DNA from: Ectopseudomonas khazarica
GTDB taxonomy: Bacteria > Pseudomonadota > Gammaproteobacteria > Pseudomonadales > Pseudomonadaceae
Direction: 5' to 3'
DNA length: 64,000 bases
NCBI RefSeq assembly: GCF_004521985.1
Contig: NZ_SBHZ01000017.1
Coordinates: 35,857 to 99,856 of the forward strand
Positions 16,745-26,315 of this stretch are shown here, piece by piece. Under the pieces are notes generated by a model. That model made no database searches, had not been told where the DNA came from, and saw only the letters and a list, made by a program, of their open reading frames with translations. The stretch's first letter is position 1. Each line of letters opens with the position of its first letter. Position numbers and translations under genes: made by a program.

Positions 16745-17194
16745 ATGAGCAACGTACTGTCCCTGGCCCCCCTGTTCCGCCAGTCCGTCGGTTTCGACCG
16801 TTTCAACGATCTTTTCGAATCTGCCCTGCGTAGCAACGACGCTGGCAGCTCCTACCCTCCCTACAACGTCGAGAAGCACGGCGAGGACCACTACCGCATC
16901 GTGGTCGCGGCTGCCGGTTTCGAGGAGGACGACCTGGAACTGCAGGTCGAGCGTGGCGTGCTGACCGTGGTTGGCAACAAGCGTGATCGCAGCGCGGAAA
17001 GCGTCAGCTATCTGCACCAGGGCATCGCCCAGCGCGCATTCAAGCTGTCGTTCCGCCTGGCCGATCATATAGAGGTCAAGGGCGCCAACCTGGTCAACGG
17101 CCTGCTCAACGTCGAGCTGGAGCGCATCGTGCCGGAAGAGGCCAAGGCCAAGCGCATCCCGATCGGCAGCCAGCGCCCGGCACTGGAAAGCTGA
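16745..17194 (+). CDS. ibpA: Small heat-shock protein (Hsp20/alpha-crystallin)
   Basis: A 149-residue holdase chaperone that binds unfolding proteins during heat stress and hands them to DnaK/ClpB. The N-terminus (SLAPLFRQSVGFDRFNDLFE) is that of IbpA. The alpha-crystallin domain spans about 38-130 (PYNVEKHGEDHYRIVVAAAG through RLADHIEVKGANLVNGLLNV), followed by a short tail ending in an RIPIGS element, the I-x-I motif for oligomerisation. Control is double: an RpoH-type promoter and a ROSE thermometer that hides the Shine-Dalgarno at low temperature. It stands alone, between dusC and a convergent GGDEF-EAL gene. Confidence 0.96.
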   Translation: MSNVLSLAPLFRQSVGFDRFNDLFESALRSNDAGSSYPPYNVEKHGEDHYRIVVAAAGFEEDDLELQVERGVLTVVGNKRDRSAESVSYLHQGIAQRAFKLSFRLADHIEVKGANLVNGLLNVELERIVPEEAKAKRIPIGSQRPALES

Positions 17195-17216
17195 TCCCCG
17201 TTCATGCTGCGAAAGG

Positions 17217-17237
17217 AAGGCGCCCACTGGGCGCCTT
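17217..17237. terminator. Bidirectional terminator between ibpA and the GGDEF-EAL gene
   Basis: Palindrome AAGGCGCCCA-ct-GGGCGCCTT lying in the 57-base gap between two convergent genes. The following T stretch is short in both directions. Confidence 0.75.
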
Positions 17238-17251
17238 CTGCGTTTCGGGGG

Positions 17252-20200
17252 TCAGCGACCCTGTGCCTGCAAGAGCTGACGAAAGGCGTCCTGGGGCAGT
17301 GGCTTGCTGAACAGGTAGCCCTGATAGAGGTGGCAACCGAGGGCCTGGAGGAAGTCCAGCTGTTCCTGCTGTTCGACGCCCTCGGCGATCAGTTCCAGGT
17401 CCAGGCTGCGGGCCATGGCGATGATGGCGCGGATGATCTCGGCATCGTTGGGGTCGCTGGTGGCGTCGCGCACGAACGACTGGTCGATCTTCAGCATGTC
17501 CACCGGCAGGCGCTTGAGGTAGGTCAGCGAGCTGTAGCCGGTGCCGAAGTCGTCCATGGCGAAGCTGACGCCGTGCTTCTTCAGCCGCAGCATCTTGCCC
17601 ACGGTATCGTCGATGTTCTGGATGACGATGCCCTCGGTCACCTCCAGCTTGAGCATGGCGTTCGGCAGCCGGCTGTCCTTCAGGCTCTTGGCGACCCGCT
17701 CGACGAACTCGTGCTGGCGGAACTGGCGCGGGCTGATGTTGACGCACAGGCTGAAGCGCTCGCTGTCGATCAGCCCGCCGACCAGCAGCTGGGAGCAGAA
17801 GTGGCAGGCCTCGGCGAGCACCCAGCTGCCGACCTCGATGATCAGGCCGCTCTCTTCCAGAACCTGGATGAACTGCGCCGGTGACTGCGGGCCCAGCTGC
17901 GGGTGCTGCCAGCGCAGCAGGGCTTCGGCGCCGACCACCTTGCCGTCGCGGGCATCGACCTGGGGCTGGAAGTGCAGCTCGAACTCCCCGCGCGCCAGGG
18001 CCAGGCGCAGATCGTTCTCCAGGCGCAGGCGGGCGCTGGCGGCTTCCTGCATGGTGGAGCGAAAGAGCTGGATGGCGTTGCGCCCGGAGTCCTTGGCGCG
18101 GTAGAGGGCGATGTCGGCGCGCTTGAGCAGGTCCGCCGGGGTGTTGCCATGGTCGGGAATCAGGGCGACGCCGATGCTCGGGGTCACCTGCAGGCGATGG
18201 CCGTCCAGCAGCATCGGCTCCGCCAGCAGTTGCCGCAGCTTTTCCGCGACCTGGCGCACCTGGCGGGTCACCTCCGAGCGTTTCCCTTCCAGACCCGAGA
18301 GCAGCACCACGAATTCGTCGCCGCCGAGCCGCGCCACGGTGTCTTCCAGGCGCACGCTGGCTTCCAGGCGCGCAGTGACCAGGCGCAGCACGGCGTCGCC
18401 CACCGGGTGGCCGAGCGAGTCGTTGATGTGCTTGAAGTGGTCGAGGTCGAGAAACAGCAGGGCACCGCGCAGATCGTGGCGCTTGAGCAGGGAAATCTGC
18501 TGGGTCAGGCGATCCATCAGCAGGGCGCGATTGGGCAGGTTGGTCAGCGCGTCGTGATACGCCAGGTGCTGGACCTGTGCCTGGGCCTGCTTGAGTTCGC
18601 TGATGTCGCGGGCGGTGAGCAGCAGGCAGGTCACGCCGTTGAGTTCGATGGTCTGCACGGACACGTCGACCAGGCGCACTTCGCCGTCGCGGTGGCGGCC
18701 ATGCATTTCCATGTGCAGGACATGGCCATGCTGGGTCAGGTGCTCGATCATCCGCGCACGTTCATCGGGATAGGCCCAGATGTTCAGGTCGTGCGAGGTG
18801 CGGCCGATCACTTCCGCGTTCTGGTAGCCGGTGATGCGCGAGAAGCCCTCGTTGACCTCGATGTAGCGGCCGCTGTCGCGCTCGGTGATGGTGATGGCGT
18901 CCGGGCTGGAGTGGAAGGCCTTGGCGAACTTCTCCTCCGAGGCCCTGACGCGCTGCTCGTGCACGACCCGCTCGCTGATGTCCACCAGTGTGCCGACCAT
19001 GCGCAGCGGCTGCCCTTGCTCGTCGAGTTGCAGCTTGGCCGTGCTCTCGAGGAAACGCAGGCCGCCATCTTTCAGTTGCACCCGGTAGGTGACCTGGTAG
19101 TGGTTGCGGCGTTCCTCGACCAGTTGCTGGTAGCTCTGCCGCAGGCTGTGCCGGTCGGCCATCGGTACCTGGCGGAAGAAGTCCAGGAAGGCGCCTTCGA
19201 ACGGTGTCGCCGACAAGCCCTGCAGCTCCGCGGCCCTGGCGCTGGCGAACAGGCGGCTGCTGGGGATGTGCCAGTCCCAGGTGCCCAGATCGGCGGATTC
19301 CAGCGCCAGTTTCAGGCGCTGCTTGCTCTCCTGCAGCGCCTGCTCCTGGGCGCGCTGCCTGGTGATGTTGCGCACGGTGAGCACCAGGCATTCGACACCG
19401 TCCAGTTCGATGACGCCGCCGAACAGCAGGTTGATGCTGACGCTGCCGTCGCGGCTGAACAGGCGCACCTCCAGGTTGTTCAGGCTGCCGGCCTCGAGCG
19501 CTTCGAGCATCCGCAGGCGGTCACCGGGGTCGGCCCAGACACCCAGCTCCAGCGAGGTACGGCCCACCGCCTCGGTGCTGCTCCAGCCGAACTGCTGCTC
19601 GAAGCTGCGATTGACCTCGATGAAGCGGCCGGTCGCGCGCTCGGTGATGGCGACCGCGTCCGGCGTGTGCATGAAGGCCTTGGCGAATTTTTCCTCGCTG
19701 GCACGCAGGGCGTTCTCCGCGCGCTTGCGTTCGCTGGTGTCGAGGAAGGTGCAGAGCATCAGGCGCTCGCCCTGCAGTTCGATATACTGGCTCGAGAGGA
19801 TGCCGTCGAGGATCTCGCCGCTGCGGGTACGCAGCTGCACTTCCTGGATCACGGGGTCCTGGCTGACAGGGGCCTGCTGGCGCAGGTGGTCGCGCTGTGC
19901 GTTATGCACCCAGATATCCAGGTCGGCGGTGGGGCGGCCGAGCACCTCGCTCGCGCCCCAGCCAAAGGCCTGGGTGAAGTGCTGGTTGACCTCGACGATC
20001 TCGCTGTCGTCGTAGCGCACCAGCATCATGATGTCGGGACTCAGGCGGAACAGGCTGGCGAAGCGTTCTTCCGAGGCGCGCAGCGCTTCCGCGCGTTCCT
20101 GCTGGGCGCTGATGTCGCGGATCACGCCGAACATGCGCGGGCGGCCATCGGCCTCGTGTTGCAGGCTGCCGGTGATCTCCAGCCAGTGCAGGCTGCCATC

Positions 20201-20539
20201 GGGCCAGCGTATGCGGTGGCGCAGGGCCTTGCTGATCGGCTCGCCCTTGAGGATGTTGTGAAAGGTCGCCAGTACCTCGGCGCGCTCCTCCTCGGGGATC
20301 AGCTCGATGTAGCGCAGCTCGCGGGTGACCGGGCGGTTGGGGTCCAGGCCGAACAGGGCCTGTGCGCCACGCGACCAGTTCACCTGGCCGCTGCGGATGT
20401 CCCAGTACCAGGTGCCGAGGTGGGCGCCGTTCAACGCGGCCAGCAAGCGTTGCGCGTCCTGCCAGGCCTGCTCGAATTCGACGGGGTCCATCGCCGGAAT
20501 GTGCGGCAGGGGCGGTGTCTGGTCAGTCGATCTGGCCAT
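17252..20539 (-). CDS. Five-PAS GGDEF-EAL cyclic di-GMP protein
   Basis: A 1095-residue cytoplasmic signalling protein with no membrane segment. Five PAS domains are visible in series, starting near GAHLGTWYWD, LSPDIMMLV, TPDAVAIT, ADLGTWDWH and SPDAITIT. They are followed by a GGDEF domain (RLGGDEFVVLLSG, about 735-900) and an EAL domain (VGAEALLRWQ, about 905-1090). The GGDEF site is intact and has the inhibitory RxxD (RLED) before it. The EAL domain keeps EALLRW, the DDFGTGYSSL loop and IKIDQSF-like KIDQSFV, so phosphodiesterase activity is also possible. PAS 2, 3 and 5 are alike, suggesting internal duplication. Direction of net activity and the signals sensed are unknown. Confidence 0.92.
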   Translation of the reverse strand: MARSTDQTPPLPHIPAMDPVEFEQAWQDAQRLLAALNGAHLGTWYWDIRSGQVNWSRGAQALFGLDPNRPVTRELRYIELIPEEERAEVLATFHNILKGEPISKALRHRIRWPDGSLHWLEITGSLQHEADGRPRMFGVIRDISAQQERAEALRASEERFASLFRLSPDIMMLVRYDDSEIVEVNQHFTQAFGWGASEVLGRPTADLDIWVHNAQRDHLRQQAPVSQDPVIQEVQLRTRSGEILDGILSSQYIELQGERLMLCTFLDTSERKRAENALRASEEKFAKAFMHTPDAVAITERATGRFIEVNRSFEQQFGWSSTEAVGRTSLELGVWADPGDRLRMLEALEAGSLNNLEVRLFSRDGSVSINLLFGGVIELDGVECLVLTVRNITRQRAQEQALQESKQRLKLALESADLGTWDWHIPSSRLFASARAAELQGLSATPFEGAFLDFFRQVPMADRHSLRQSYQQLVEERRNHYQVTYRVQLKDGGLRFLESTAKLQLDEQGQPLRMVGTLVDISERVVHEQRVRASEEKFAKAFHSSPDAITITERDSGRYIEVNEGFSRITGYQNAEVIGRTSHDLNIWAYPDERARMIEHLTQHGHVLHMEMHGRHRDGEVRLVDVSVQTIELNGVTCLLLTARDISELKQAQAQVQHLAYHDALTNLPNRALLMDRLTQQISLLKRHDLRGALLFLDLDHFKHINDSLGHPVGDAVLRLVTARLEASVRLEDTVARLGGDEFVVLLSGLEGKRSEVTRQVRQVAEKLRQLLAEPMLLDGHRLQVTPSIGVALIPDHGNTPADLLKRADIALYRAKDSGRNAIQLFRSTMQEAASARLRLENDLRLALARGEFELHFQPQVDARDGKVVGAEALLRWQHPQLGPQSPAQFIQVLEESGLIIEVGSWVLAEACHFCSQLLVGGLIDSERFSLCVNISPRQFRQHEFVERVAKSLKDSRLPNAMLKLEVTEGIVIQNIDDTVGKMLRLKKHGVSFAMDDFGTGYSSLTYLKRLPVDMLKIDQSFVRDATSDPNDAEIIRAIIAMARSLDLELIAEGVEQQEQLDFLQALGCHLYQGYLFSKPLPQDAFRQLLQAQGR

Positions 20540-20641
20540 GGCCGAACCCTCCTCTGGTGCGCGTGAGAAGCATGGCGGGCGTCGAAGGCATTTGGCTTCC
20601 TGCGTAGGGGTCTATCGCCACGTTAGTCGCAGGTTGGCTGC

Positions 20642-21523
20642 CTATGCAAGGTCGTCGCGCTGACTGTCGAGCAGCGCCATGAAGGCCCTGGCCGCGTTCG
20701 ACAGCGTGCGCTCGGTGTGCAGGATGTAGCCCAGCTGCCGCGTGAGCTGGATGCCGGGCAGCGGCAGGCGAGCGACCTGGTCGTCGAGCATGGTGCGCGG
20801 CAGCACGCTCCAGGCCAGGCCGATGGAGACCATCATCTTGATGGTTTCCAGGTAGTTGGTGCTCATGGCGATGTTGGGCGTCAGCCCCTGCGCTTCGAAC
20901 AGGCGCTGGACGATGTGGTGGGTGAAGGTGTTGCCGCCGGGGAACACCGCAGGGTGCTGCGCGACGTCCGCCAGGCTGACGGCCTGGCTGCGTGCCAGCG
21001 GGTGTTCGGGTGCGGCGACGAAGTCGAGCGGGTCGTCCCAGACGGCCACGGCGCGGATGGGTTCGCGGGTTTCCGGGGCGAGGGTGATCACCGCCAGCTC
21101 GGCGCGGCCATGCAGCACTTCTTCATAGGCCACTTCCGAGTCGAGGAACTGGATGTCCAGCGCGACCTGCGGGTGCGCGCGGGTGAAGGCGCGCAGCAGG
21201 GCAGGGAGGCGGTGCAGGCCGATGTGGTGACTGGTGGCCAGGGTCAGGCGACCGCTGACTTCGCCCGACAGGTTGGTCAGGGCGCGGCGGGTGTCGTCCA
21301 GCACATTGAGGATCTGGTACGCGCGTGGCAGCAGGGCGCGACCGGCCTGGGTCAGGCCGATCTCGCGACCCAGGCGATCGAACAGGCGCACGCCCAGCTG
21401 TTGCTCCAGCCCGGCGATGCGCTTGCTGACCGCAGGCTGGGTCAGGTGCAGGCGCTCGCCGGCTTCGGAAAAGCTGCCGGTTTCGGCGATGGCGATGAAG
21501 GCGTTGAGGTTGGCCAGATCCAT
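20642..21523 (-). CDS. LysR-family regulator divergent from leuC
   Basis: A 293-residue LysR-type regulator: N-terminal helix-turn-helix (SFSEAGERLHLTQPAVSKRIAG truncated here to its core LTQPAVSKRI) and effector domain. The start at 21523 (MDLANLNAFIAIA) is the family start; the longer frame upstream runs through repeat sequence. It is divergent from leuCDB with a 221-base gap that is AT-rich near 21638-21665, where an operator is likely. Divergence from leuC is inference for control of leucine synthesis; in P. aeruginosa the same arrangement is, from memory, present. Confidence 0.9.
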   Translation of the reverse strand: MDLANLNAFIAIAETGSFSEAGERLHLTQPAVSKRIAGLEQQLGVRLFDRLGREIGLTQAGRALLPRAYQILNVLDDTRRALTNLSGEVSGRLTLATSHHIGLHRLPALLRAFTRAHPQVALDIQFLDSEVAYEEVLHGRAELAVITLAPETREPIRAVAVWDDPLDFVAAPEHPLARSQAVSLADVAQHPAVFPGGNTFTHHIVQRLFEAQGLTPNIAMSTNYLETIKMMVSIGLAWSVLPRTMLDDQVARLPLPGIQLTRQLGYILHTERTLSNAARAFMALLDSQRDDLA

Positions 21524-21537
21524 AACGGCAGCTCCTA

Positions 21538-21612
21538 GCGGCAGGCTGCAAGCGGCAGGTCGAGTCGCGCGGTATTGCTTGCGGCTTGTCGCTTGCAGCG
21601 TGCGGCGTGGAC
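21538..21612. repeat. GCTTGCAGC-type degenerate repeat upstream of leuC
   Basis: A run of AGGCTGCAAGCGGCA...TTGCTTGCGGCTTGTCGCTTGCAGCGTGCGGC. It resembles the element in the leuD-leuB gap (23835-23909). Both are made of alternating CTTGCAG/GCTGCAAG words able to pair internally. Confidence 0.6.
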
Positions 21613-21744
21613 AGATTCCTTTGGGGAATCTCCTAGATGAAAAATATGAATTTGAGTTATTCGTGCCGCGATCATAGCATTTCACCCCATAAGCCAAAGG
21701 GCCTTTTCGCCCTGGCATAGAAACACGCTGATGAGGTAACGCTG

Positions 21745-23172
21745 ATGGCCGGCAAGACGCTCTACGACAAGCTCTGGGAAATGCACGAAGTGAAACGTCG
21801 CGATGACGGTTCCTCGCTGATCTACATCGATCGTCACATCCTTCACGAAGTGACGTCGCCACAGGCTTTCGAGGGGCTGCGTCTGGCCGGGCGCAAGCCG
21901 TGGCGCATAGACGCCAACATCGCCACCCCGGATCACAACGTGCCGACCACCCGGGCCGAGCGCCAGGGCGGCCTCGACGCCATCGCCGACGAAGTGTCGC
22001 GCATCCAGGTACAGACCCTGGACGAGAACTGCGATGACTTCGGCATCCTCGAGTTCAAGATGAACGACGTGCGCCAGGGCATCGTCCACGTCGTCGGTCC
22101 GGAGCAGGGCGCTACCCTGCCGGGCATGACCGTGGTCTGCGGCGACTCGCACACCTCCACCCATGGCGCCTTCGGTGCGCTGGCGCACGGTATCGGCACC
22201 TCCGAGGTCGAGCACGTGCTCGCCACTCAGTGCCTGGTGGCCAAGAAGATGAAGAACATGCAGGTGCGCGTCGAGGGCAAGCTGCCGTTCGGCGTCACTG
22301 CCAAGGACATCGTGCTGGCCGTGATCGGCAAGATCGGCACCGCCGGTGGCAATGGCCATGCCCTGGAATTCGCCGGCAGCGCCATCCGCGACCTGTCGCT
22401 GGAAGGCCGCATGACCATCTGCAACATGTCCATCGAGGCCGGTGCCCGTGTCGGCCTAGTGGCGGTGGACGAGAAGACCATCGCCTACGTCAAGGATCGT
22501 CCGTTCGCGCCCAAGGGCAGCGACTGGGACAAGGCCGTGGCGCAGTGGCAGAACCTGGTCTCCGACGCCGATGCGGTGTTCGACACCGTGGTCGAGCTTG
22601 CCGCCTCCGAGATCAAGCCGCAGGTCAGCTGGGGCACCTCGCCGGAAATGGTCCTGGCCGTCGACCAGAACGTGCCGGACCCGGCTGTCGAGGCCGACCC
22701 GGTGAAGAAGGACTCGATCACCCGTGCGCTGAAGTACATGGGCCTGGCTGCCAACCAGCCGATCACCGCGATCCAGCTCGACCGCGTGTTCATCGGCTCC
22801 TGCACCAACTCGCGCATCGAAGACCTGCGTGCCGCCGCCGAAGTGGCCAAGGGGCGCAAGGTCGCGGCGACCGTCAAGCAGGCGCTGGTGGTGCCGGGCT
22901 CCGGCCTGGTCAAGGCGCAGGCCGAGGCCGAGGGGCTGGACAAGATCTTCATCGAGGCCGGTTTCGAATGGCGTGAGCCGGGCTGCTCCATGTGCCTGGC
23001 GATGAACCCGGACAAGCTGGGCAGTGGCGAGCATTGCGCGTCCACCTCCAACCGCAACTTCGAAGGCCGTCAGGGCGCGGGTGGTCGTACCCACCTGGTG
23101 AGCCCGGCCATGGCTGCCGCTGCGGCGGTGACCGGTCGCTTCATCGACGTTCGTGAACTGATCCAGGCCTGA
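21745..23172 (+). CDS. leuC: 3-isopropylmalate dehydratase, large subunit
   Basis: A 475-residue aconitase-family protein. With LeuD it converts 2-isopropylmalate to 3-isopropylmalate in leucine synthesis. The three cysteines that hold the 4Fe-4S cluster are visible: C353 in GSCTNSR, and C414 and C417 in EPGCSMCLAMN. The DHNVPTT and CGDSHTSTHGAFG signatures near the N-terminus are intact. It is the first gene of leuCDB, with the LysR regulator divergent. leuD starts 11 bases after its stop, and GAGGTAACG precedes the ATG. Confidence 0.98.
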   Translation: MAGKTLYDKLWEMHEVKRRDDGSSLIYIDRHILHEVTSPQAFEGLRLAGRKPWRIDANIATPDHNVPTTRAERQGGLDAIADEVSRIQVQTLDENCDDFGILEFKMNDVRQGIVHVVGPEQGATLPGMTVVCGDSHTSTHGAFGALAHGIGTSEVEHVLATQCLVAKKMKNMQVRVEGKLPFGVTAKDIVLAVIGKIGTAGGNGHALEFAGSAIRDLSLEGRMTICNMSIEAGARVGLVAVDEKTIAYVKDRPFAPKGSDWDKAVAQWQNLVSDADAVFDTVVELAASEIKPQVSWGTSPEMVLAVDQNVPDPAVEADPVKKDSITRALKYMGLAANQPITAIQLDRVFIGSCTNSRIEDLRAAAEVAKGRKVAATVKQALVVPGSGLVKAQAEAEGLDKIFIEAGFEWREPGCSMCLAMNPDKLGSGEHCASTSNRNFEGRQGAGGRTHLVSPAMAAAAAVTGRFIDVRELIQA

Positions 23173-23183
23173 GGAGCTAGAAG

Positions 23184-23831
23184 ATGAAAGCCTTTACCCA
23201 ACACACCGGCCTGGTCTGCCCGCTCGATCGGGCCAACGTCGACACCGATCAGATCATTCCCAAGCAGTTCCTGAAGTCGATCAAGCGCACCGGTTTCGGT
23301 CCGAACCTGTTCGACGAGTGGCGCTACCTGGATGTCGGTCAGCCGAACCAGGACAACTCCAAGCGCCCGGTCAACCAGGAGTTCGTGCTCAACTTCCCGC
23401 GTTACCAGGGGGCCAGCGTGCTGCTGGCACGCGAGAACTTCGGCTGCGGCTCGTCGCGTGAACACGCGCCCTGGGCGCTGGACGAGTACGGTTTCCGCAC
23501 GGTGATCGCGCCGAGCTTCGCCGACATCTTCTTCAACAACAGCTTCAAGAACGGCCTGCTGCCGATCATCCTCAAGGATGCAGAGGTCGATGCACTGTTC
23601 GAGCAGGCCGAGGCCACCGAGGGTTACCAGTTGACGGTCGACCTCGAGACGCAGACCGTGACCCGTCCCGATGGCGTGCAGTACAGCTTCGAGGTCGATG
23701 CCTTCCGCAAGCATTGCCTGCTCAACGGCCTGGACGACATCGGCCTGACCCTGCAGGATCAGGACGCGATCAAGGCCTTCGAGGCCAGCTACCAGCAGGG
23801 CAGTCCCTGGCTGTTCGGCGCGATCAAATAA
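23184..23831 (+). CDS. leuD: 3-isopropylmalate dehydratase, small subunit
   Basis: A 215-residue swivelling-domain subunit that partners LeuC. It begins FTQHTGLVCPLDRANVDTDQ and carries the conserved FGCGSSREHAPWAL substrate loop, as in bacterial LeuD of normal size. A GGAGC element precedes the ATG. The gap to leuB is 100 bases and is filled by a degenerate repeat. Confidence 0.98.
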   Translation: MKAFTQHTGLVCPLDRANVDTDQIIPKQFLKSIKRTGFGPNLFDEWRYLDVGQPNQDNSKRPVNQEFVLNFPRYQGASVLLARENFGCGSSREHAPWALDEYGFRTVIAPSFADIFFNNSFKNGLLPIILKDAEVDALFEQAEATEGYQLTVDLETQTVTRPDGVQYSFEVDAFRKHCLLNGLDDIGLTLQDQDAIKAFEASYQQGSPWLFGAIK

Positions 23832-23834
23832 CAG

Positions 23835-23909
23835 GAGCTGCAAGGCGCAAGCTTCAGGCTGCACGTGAAAGCGGCTTGCGCTTGTGGCTTGCAGCTTGAA
23901 GCTTGTAGC
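23835..23909. repeat. GCTTGCAGCTTGAAGCTTG-type repeat inside the leu operon
   Basis: GAGCTGCAAGGCGCAAGCTTCAGGCTGCA, then GCGGCTTGCGCTTGTGGCTTGCAGCTTGAAGCTTGTAGC. The two halves are inverted relative to one another and could form a long imperfect hairpin between leuD and leuB. Elements of this kind are common in Pseudomonas intergenic DNA. Confidence 0.65.
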
Positions 23910-23931
23910 TATTTCCGAAGGAAGTCTTTTT

Positions 23932-25011
<1,080 letters not shown>

Positions 25012-25018
25012 TCTTTCC

Positions 25019-25046
25019 AGCCCCGCCGGGGTGGTTCCGGCGGGCT
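25019..25046 (+). terminator. Terminator of the leu operon
   Basis: Stem AGCCCCGCCGG/CCGGCGGGCT with a GGGTGGTT loop, followed by GTTT. It begins 8 bases after the leuB stop. Confidence 0.8.
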
Positions 25047-25067
25047 GTTTATATAGGTGTAGTCGTT

Positions 25068-26180
25068 ATGAAACGTGTAGGTCTGATCGGTTGGCGTGGC
25101 ATGGTCGGTTCCGTGCTCATGCAGCGCATGCTGGAGGAGCGGGATTTCGACCTGATCGAGCCGGTGTTCTTCACCACTTCCAACGTTGGCGGCCAAGGGC
25201 CGGCGATTGGCAAGGACATTGCGCCGCTGAAGGACGCCTACAACATTGACGACCTGAAAGGCCTGGACGTGATCCTGACCTGCCAGGGCGGTGACTACAC
25301 CAACGAAGTCTTCCCCAAGCTGCGTGAAGCCGGCTGGCAGGGTTACTGGATCGATGCCGCCTCCAGCCTGCGCATGGACGACAGCGCGGTGATCGTGCTC
25401 GACCCGGTCAACCGCAAGGTGATCGACCAGGCGCTGGATGCCGGCAGCAAGAACTACATCGGCGGCAACTGCACCGTCAGCCTGATGCTGATGGCGCTCG
25501 GTGGCCTGTATGAAGCCGGCCTGGTCGAGTGGATGAGCGCCATGACCTATCAGGCCGCCTCCGGTGCCGGTGCGCAGAACATGCGTGAGCTGATCAAGCA
25601 GATGGGTGCGATCAACGCCGCTGTCGCGGACGACCTGGCCGACCCGGCCAGCGCCATCCTCGACATCGACCGCAAGGTCGCCGAGGCCATGCGTGGCGAA
25701 GACTTCCCGGTCGACAACTTCGGCATGCCGCTGGCCGGCAGCCTGATCCCCTACATCGACAAGGAACTGCCTAACGGCCAGAGCCGTGAAGAGTGGAAGG
25801 CGCAGGCCGAGACCAACAAGATCCTCGGCCGCTTCAAGAGCCCGATCCCGGTCGACGGCATCTGCGTGCGTATCGGTGCCATGCGTTGCCACAGCCAGGC
25901 GCTGACCATCAAGCTGAACAAGGATGTGCCGATGGCCGACATCGAAGGCCTGATCAGTCAGCACAACCCCTGGGTCAAGCTGGTGCCGAACCATCGCGAA
26001 GACTCCATCCGCGACCTCGGCCCGACTGCCGTGACCGGTACCCTGAGCGTACCGGTCGGCCGCCTGCGCAAGCTCAACATGGGCTCGCAGTACCTGGGCG
26101 CCTTCACCGTGGGTGACCAGCTGCTGTGGGGCGCGGCCGAGCCGCTGCGGCGCATGCTGCGAATCCTGCTGGAGCGCTGA
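25068..26180 (+). CDS. asd: Aspartate-semialdehyde dehydrogenase
   Basis: A 370-residue enzyme reducing aspartyl phosphate to aspartate semialdehyde, the branch point to lysine, diaminopimelate, methionine and threonine. The nucleotide-binding start is VGLIGWRGMVGSVLMQRM and the catalytic cysteine is C135 in IGGNCTVSLML. The gammaproteobacterial long form is recognisable. It lies between two strong terminators and is probably its own unit. A related protein without the cysteine follows. Confidence 0.98.
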   Translation: MKRVGLIGWRGMVGSVLMQRMLEERDFDLIEPVFFTTSNVGGQGPAIGKDIAPLKDAYNIDDLKGLDVILTCQGGDYTNEVFPKLREAGWQGYWIDAASSLRMDDSAVIVLDPVNRKVIDQALDAGSKNYIGGNCTVSLMLMALGGLYEAGLVEWMSAMTYQAASGAGAQNMRELIKQMGAINAAVADDLADPASAILDIDRKVAEAMRGEDFPVDNFGMPLAGSLIPYIDKELPNGQSREEWKAQAETNKILGRFKSPIPVDGICVRIGAMRCHSQALTIKLNKDVPMADIEGLISQHNPWVKLVPNHREDSIRDLGPTAVTGTLSVPVGRLRKLNMGSQYLGAFTVGDQLLWGAAEPLRRMLRILLER

Positions 26181-26208
26181 GGCGCACCGCAGACGCGTGA
26201 TGCAGACG

Positions 26209-26236
26209 AAGCCCCGCTACCTCGGTAGCGGGGCTT
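26209..26236 (+). terminator. Terminator of asd
   Basis: Perfect stem AAGCCCCGCTAC/GTAGCGGGGCTT with a CTCG loop, 28 bases after the asd stop. The T run is short (CTTCGTCGTTT). Confidence 0.85.
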
Positions 26237-26315
26237 CGTCGTTTCCGGGCTTGCAGTTGCGGTGGCAAGAAGGGCGCGGTTACAGTGCCGCTCCTTTTGT
26301 GCGGCAGATCGAAGC

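Noticed and set aside
17903..20566. An 887-codon open frame on the plus strand opposite the GGDEF-EAL gene
   Set aside because: The reverse strand encodes five PAS domains, GGDEF and EAL with intact motifs; the plus frame is a shadow.
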